From contig NZ_BKDJ01000018.1 in the NCBI RefSeq assembly GCF_008580665.1, forward strand, positions 1-52,174: 52,174 nt of DNA, read 5' to 3'. A model generated the notes under the pieces. The model was not told where the DNA came from. It was given only the letters and a program-made list of their open reading frames with translations, and did not search any database. Source of the stretch: Zafaria cholistanensis (GTDB taxonomy: Bacteria > Actinomycetota > Actinomycetes > Actinomycetales > Micrococcaceae). The position numbers and the translations under genes were made by a program. How positions within the stretch are numbered: the stretch's first letter is position 1; each line of letters starts with the position of its first letter. This document shows positions 50,704 to 52,174 of this stretch, piece after piece.

Positions 50704-50820
50704 GCCGCACTAGAGCAGGGGTGCCGGCGCGGGGCGGGCCCCCGCGGGGCTGGGGGGCACGGCGCCGGCCGCATTGGCGCTGGGGTCCGGCCTATGGCCG
50801 GACCCCTGCTCTAGTGCGGC
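50704..50820. repeat. 117-bp inverted-repeat element
   Basis: A perfect 19-bp inverted repeat (50704-50722 with 50802-50820) bounds GC-rich sequence. The right arm also takes part in a competing hairpin with 11-bp arms (50782-50792 and 50796-50806, loop TAT). It lies between the convergent marR-like and clgR genes and fills most of the 355-bp gap (50634-50988), which has no gene. It could be a bidirectional terminator or a small palindromic repeat element. Confidence 0.75.
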
Positions 50821-50988
50821 TCGGGCCGTACCGCTTCCGCTTCCTTCTGAACTGTCGCGTTCGCGGACGCGCGCCGGGTCACGCCGCCTCTCACCCCGCG
50901 GCCGGCCGCGGTGCACCCCATAGTGCACCCGGGCACACAGCGTGCCCGGTCCCGCGGCCTGCCACGCCCGGCTGGACGGCGGACCCGC

Positions 50989-51327
50989 CTAGCGGCTGGT
51001 GGCCATGCCCGCGGCAAGCCCTTCGGGGAGCTCGTCGGGGACGGAGAACTGGCTGGCCAGGTCCAACGGAACGGTGTCCGGTATGGTGACACCTTCGGCA
51101 ATGGCCACTCGGTCGCTGACCTCGCGGAGCATGAGGGACAGCGGCACGTCCAATGCGGAGCAGATGGAGGAGAGCAGCTCCGAAGAAGCTTCCTTCTGCC
51201 CACGTTCGACCTCGGACAGGTAGCCGAGGGACACTCGGGCGCTGTGGGACACTTCACGCAGGGTCCGGCCCTGGCGCTGGCGGACGTCGCGCAGGACATC
51301 CCCGATCTCATGGCGTAGGACAACCAT
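50989..51327 (-). CDS. clgR: Transcriptional regulator ClgR
   Basis: 112 residues. XRE-type helix-turn-helix: [69 protein letters not shown], the pattern of ClgR, which activates clp protease genes and others under protein stress in actinobacteria. The ATG at 51327 was chosen because AAGGA lies 7 nt upstream and homologues start here; a start 31 codons upstream (51420) is in frame but its GAGGAG is 14 nt away. Position between cinA and recA is conserved. The C-terminal tail may be a Clp degradation signal, as in other ClgR proteins (inference). Confidence 0.9.
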   Translation of the reverse strand: MVVLRHEIGDVLRDVRQRQGRTLREVSHSARVSLGYLSEVERGQKEASSELLSSICSALDVPLSLMLREVSDRVAIAEGVTIPDTVPLDLASQFSVPDELPEGLAAGMATSR

Positions 51328-51471
51328 TTTGCGTTCCTTCTGGTCGTGACGGGCGTTTTCTGTCAGGCCCACATCGCGCCAACGGACCACGCCGTTTACG
51401 GATACGGGCTGCTTGACCATCTGTATTGCCTAACTCCTCTGTCCTGAACGCCTCTTTGACGGTCGGTTCCC

Positions 51472-51492
51472 GGCCCGCCGGTTGTGCGGGCC
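51472..51492 (-). promoter_or_regulatory. Hairpin in the clgR upstream region
   Basis: GGCCCGC (51472-51478) pairs with GCGGGCC (51486-51492). A TTGACA hexamer lies just before it on the minus strand (around 51500-51507), but no matching -10 box was found at standard distance. GGTTCC motifs recur through 51465-51590. Confidence 0.4.
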
Positions 51493-51562
51493 GTTGAAGG
51501 TGTCAACTCCCCGGTAACGCGTTTTGTTCCCGGTTCCCCCACCCTAACCATATGAACGGAGC

Positions 51563-51591
51563 GGTTCCAGTGGTGTATCCGTACTGGAACC
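51563..51591. promoter_or_regulatory. Perfect inverted repeat between cinA and clgR
   Basis: GGTTCCAGT (51563-51571) and ACTGGAACC (51583-51591) are perfect 9-bp arms separated by 11 bp; the right arm touches the cinA stop codon. The centre spacing of about two helical turns fits a dimeric regulator as well as an RNA hairpin. Candidate operator for clgR or terminator of cinA. Confidence 0.5.
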
Positions 51592-52174
51592 TCAAATATC
51601 GGCTTCCCCGGCCGGGGCCGTACCGCCAGGCGCGACCGGTTCGACCAAGTCAAGCAGCAGTCCCAGGGCGGCATCGCGCGAGGCGGCCCGGATCCGCATC
51701 CGGTCTCCGTCCAACCTCAATTCGTGTGCACCGCTTCCGTCCGGGCCGGCCCAGCCGATGAACACGGTCCCCACGGGCTGGCCGTCGTGCGCGGCCGGGC
51801 CGGCAACCCCGGTGGTGGAGACGGCCAAGTCGGCACCGCAGGCCCGCCGTGCCCCCAAGGCCATCTGCCGGGCGACCTCCCGATCCACCGACCCCACGCT
51901 CTCCAGCAGCCCGGCATCGACGCCAAGCACCGCAGCCTTGACCTCGTTGTGGTAGGCCACCACTCCCCCGCGCAACACCGCCGAGGCCCCCGGGACGTCC
52001 GCGATTGCCGCGGCCACCTGGCCCGCGGTGAGCGATTCGGCGGTCGCCAGGGTGAGCGAGCGGGCGGCGGCGGCGGCCACCAGCCGCATGGCCGCTGCAC
52101 CGGGCGGGCCGGCGGAGGTGCCCCCGGCGGCGCCGGGCGGGCCGGCGGAGGTGCCCCCGGCGGCGCCGGACAGG
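51592..52174 (-). CDS. cinA: CinA C-terminal domain / nicotinamide-nucleotide amidase (runs off the window)
   Basis: At least 193 codons, open to the right edge. The CinA C-terminal domain begins near RLVAAAAARSLTLATAESLTAGQVAAAIADVPGASAVLRGGVVAYHNEVKAAVLGV and contains VSTTGVAGPAAHDGQPVGTVFIG. It deamidates NMN to NaMN (PncC activity). An ATG at 52089 could be the start, but the frame continues upstream through two 11-residue GAAGGTSAGPP units to the edge, so the true N-terminus may lie outside. No ribosome site precedes that ATG. Confidence 0.88.
   Translation of the reverse strand, partial: LSGAAGGTSAGPPGAAGGTSAGPPGAAAMRLVAAAAARSLTLATAESLTAGQVAAAIADVPGASAVLRGGVVAYHNEVKAAVLGVDAGLLESVGSVDREVARQMALGARRACGADLAVSTTGVAGPAAHDGQPVGTVFIGWAGPDGSGAHELRLDGDRMRIRAASRDAALGLLLDLVEPVAPGGTAPAGEADI
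52102..52167 (-). repeat. 33-bp perfect tandem duplication at the cinA 5' end
   Basis: Two identical 33-bp units (52102-52134, 52135-52167), in frame with cinA, encoding GAAGGTSAGPP twice. Confidence 0.9.

Noticed and set aside
51328-51420. 31-codon longer ClgR
   Set aside because: In frame, but the ribosome-like GAGGAG is too far from that ATG and the extra residues do not match the family; kept only as an alternative.

Overview
The window is about 52 kb of very GC-rich DNA from an actinobacterium, most likely a member of the Micrococcales close to Arthrobacter and other Micrococcaceae. The evidence is the codon bias, frequent GTG starts, an infC gene starting with ATC, many leaderless promoters (TAnnnT followed 6-7 nt later by the start codon), and gene neighbourhoods typical of this group (cinA-clgR-DUF3046-recA-recX-miaB-miaA-dapF-hflX; lexA next to a LysM gene; infC-rpmI-rplT followed by a SpoU methylase and pheST). 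No tRNA, rRNA, CRISPR array, insertion sequence or phage gene was seen. The window carries 49 intact or edge-truncated protein genes and one probable gene remnant.

Layout. (1) 1-10.7 kb: arginine biosynthesis, argCJBDFR and argGH, all on the minus strand. The two parts are separated by an SRPBCC-fold gene (minus) and an ankyrin/macrodomain gene pair (plus). Matching tandem ARG-box-like sites, centred 20 bp apart, lie upstream of argC and argG. (2) 10.8-17.2 kb: a plus-strand operon with overlapping stop/start codons: a quinone oxidoreductase, a 1317-residue membrane-bound Pls/PosA-type non-ribosomal peptide synthetase, and an M1 metallopeptidase. This is the best candidate for an uncharacterised system in the window, probably making a homopolymer of a basic amino acid. 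(3) 17.2-18.9 kb: GOLPH3-like protein and polyphosphate kinase 2. (4) 19-31 kb: the translation block pheST, LppM-like lipoprotein, Nudix, CDF transporter, SpoU methylase, secreted protein and infC-rpmI-rplT. Here lie an orphan SOS promoter with a truncated leaderless ORF, an 84-bp tandem repeat, an L20 protein with an extra C-terminal domain, and a candidate pseudoknot in the infC leader.

(5) 31-37.5 kb: DUF1844 gene, MFS transporter, SseB-like protein and the hisC-hisB-hisH-(small membrane protein)-hisA operon. (6) 37.5-52 kb: DNA damage response and housekeeping: LysM division-inhibitor-like gene and lexA sharing an SOS-box-rich intergenic region, DinG-like helicase, hflX, an RsmC-like methylase, dapF, miaA, miaB, recX, recA with its own SOS box and a structured leader, DUF3046, a MarR regulator, clgR, and cinA running off the end.

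Short-period tandem repeats (11, 15, 17, 18, 22, 33 and 84 bp, plus a hexanucleotide run in recX) recur both between and inside genes. Most intergenic gaps hold strong GC hairpins, usually without a U-tract. All functional calls rest on motif recognition by eye; no database search was possible.
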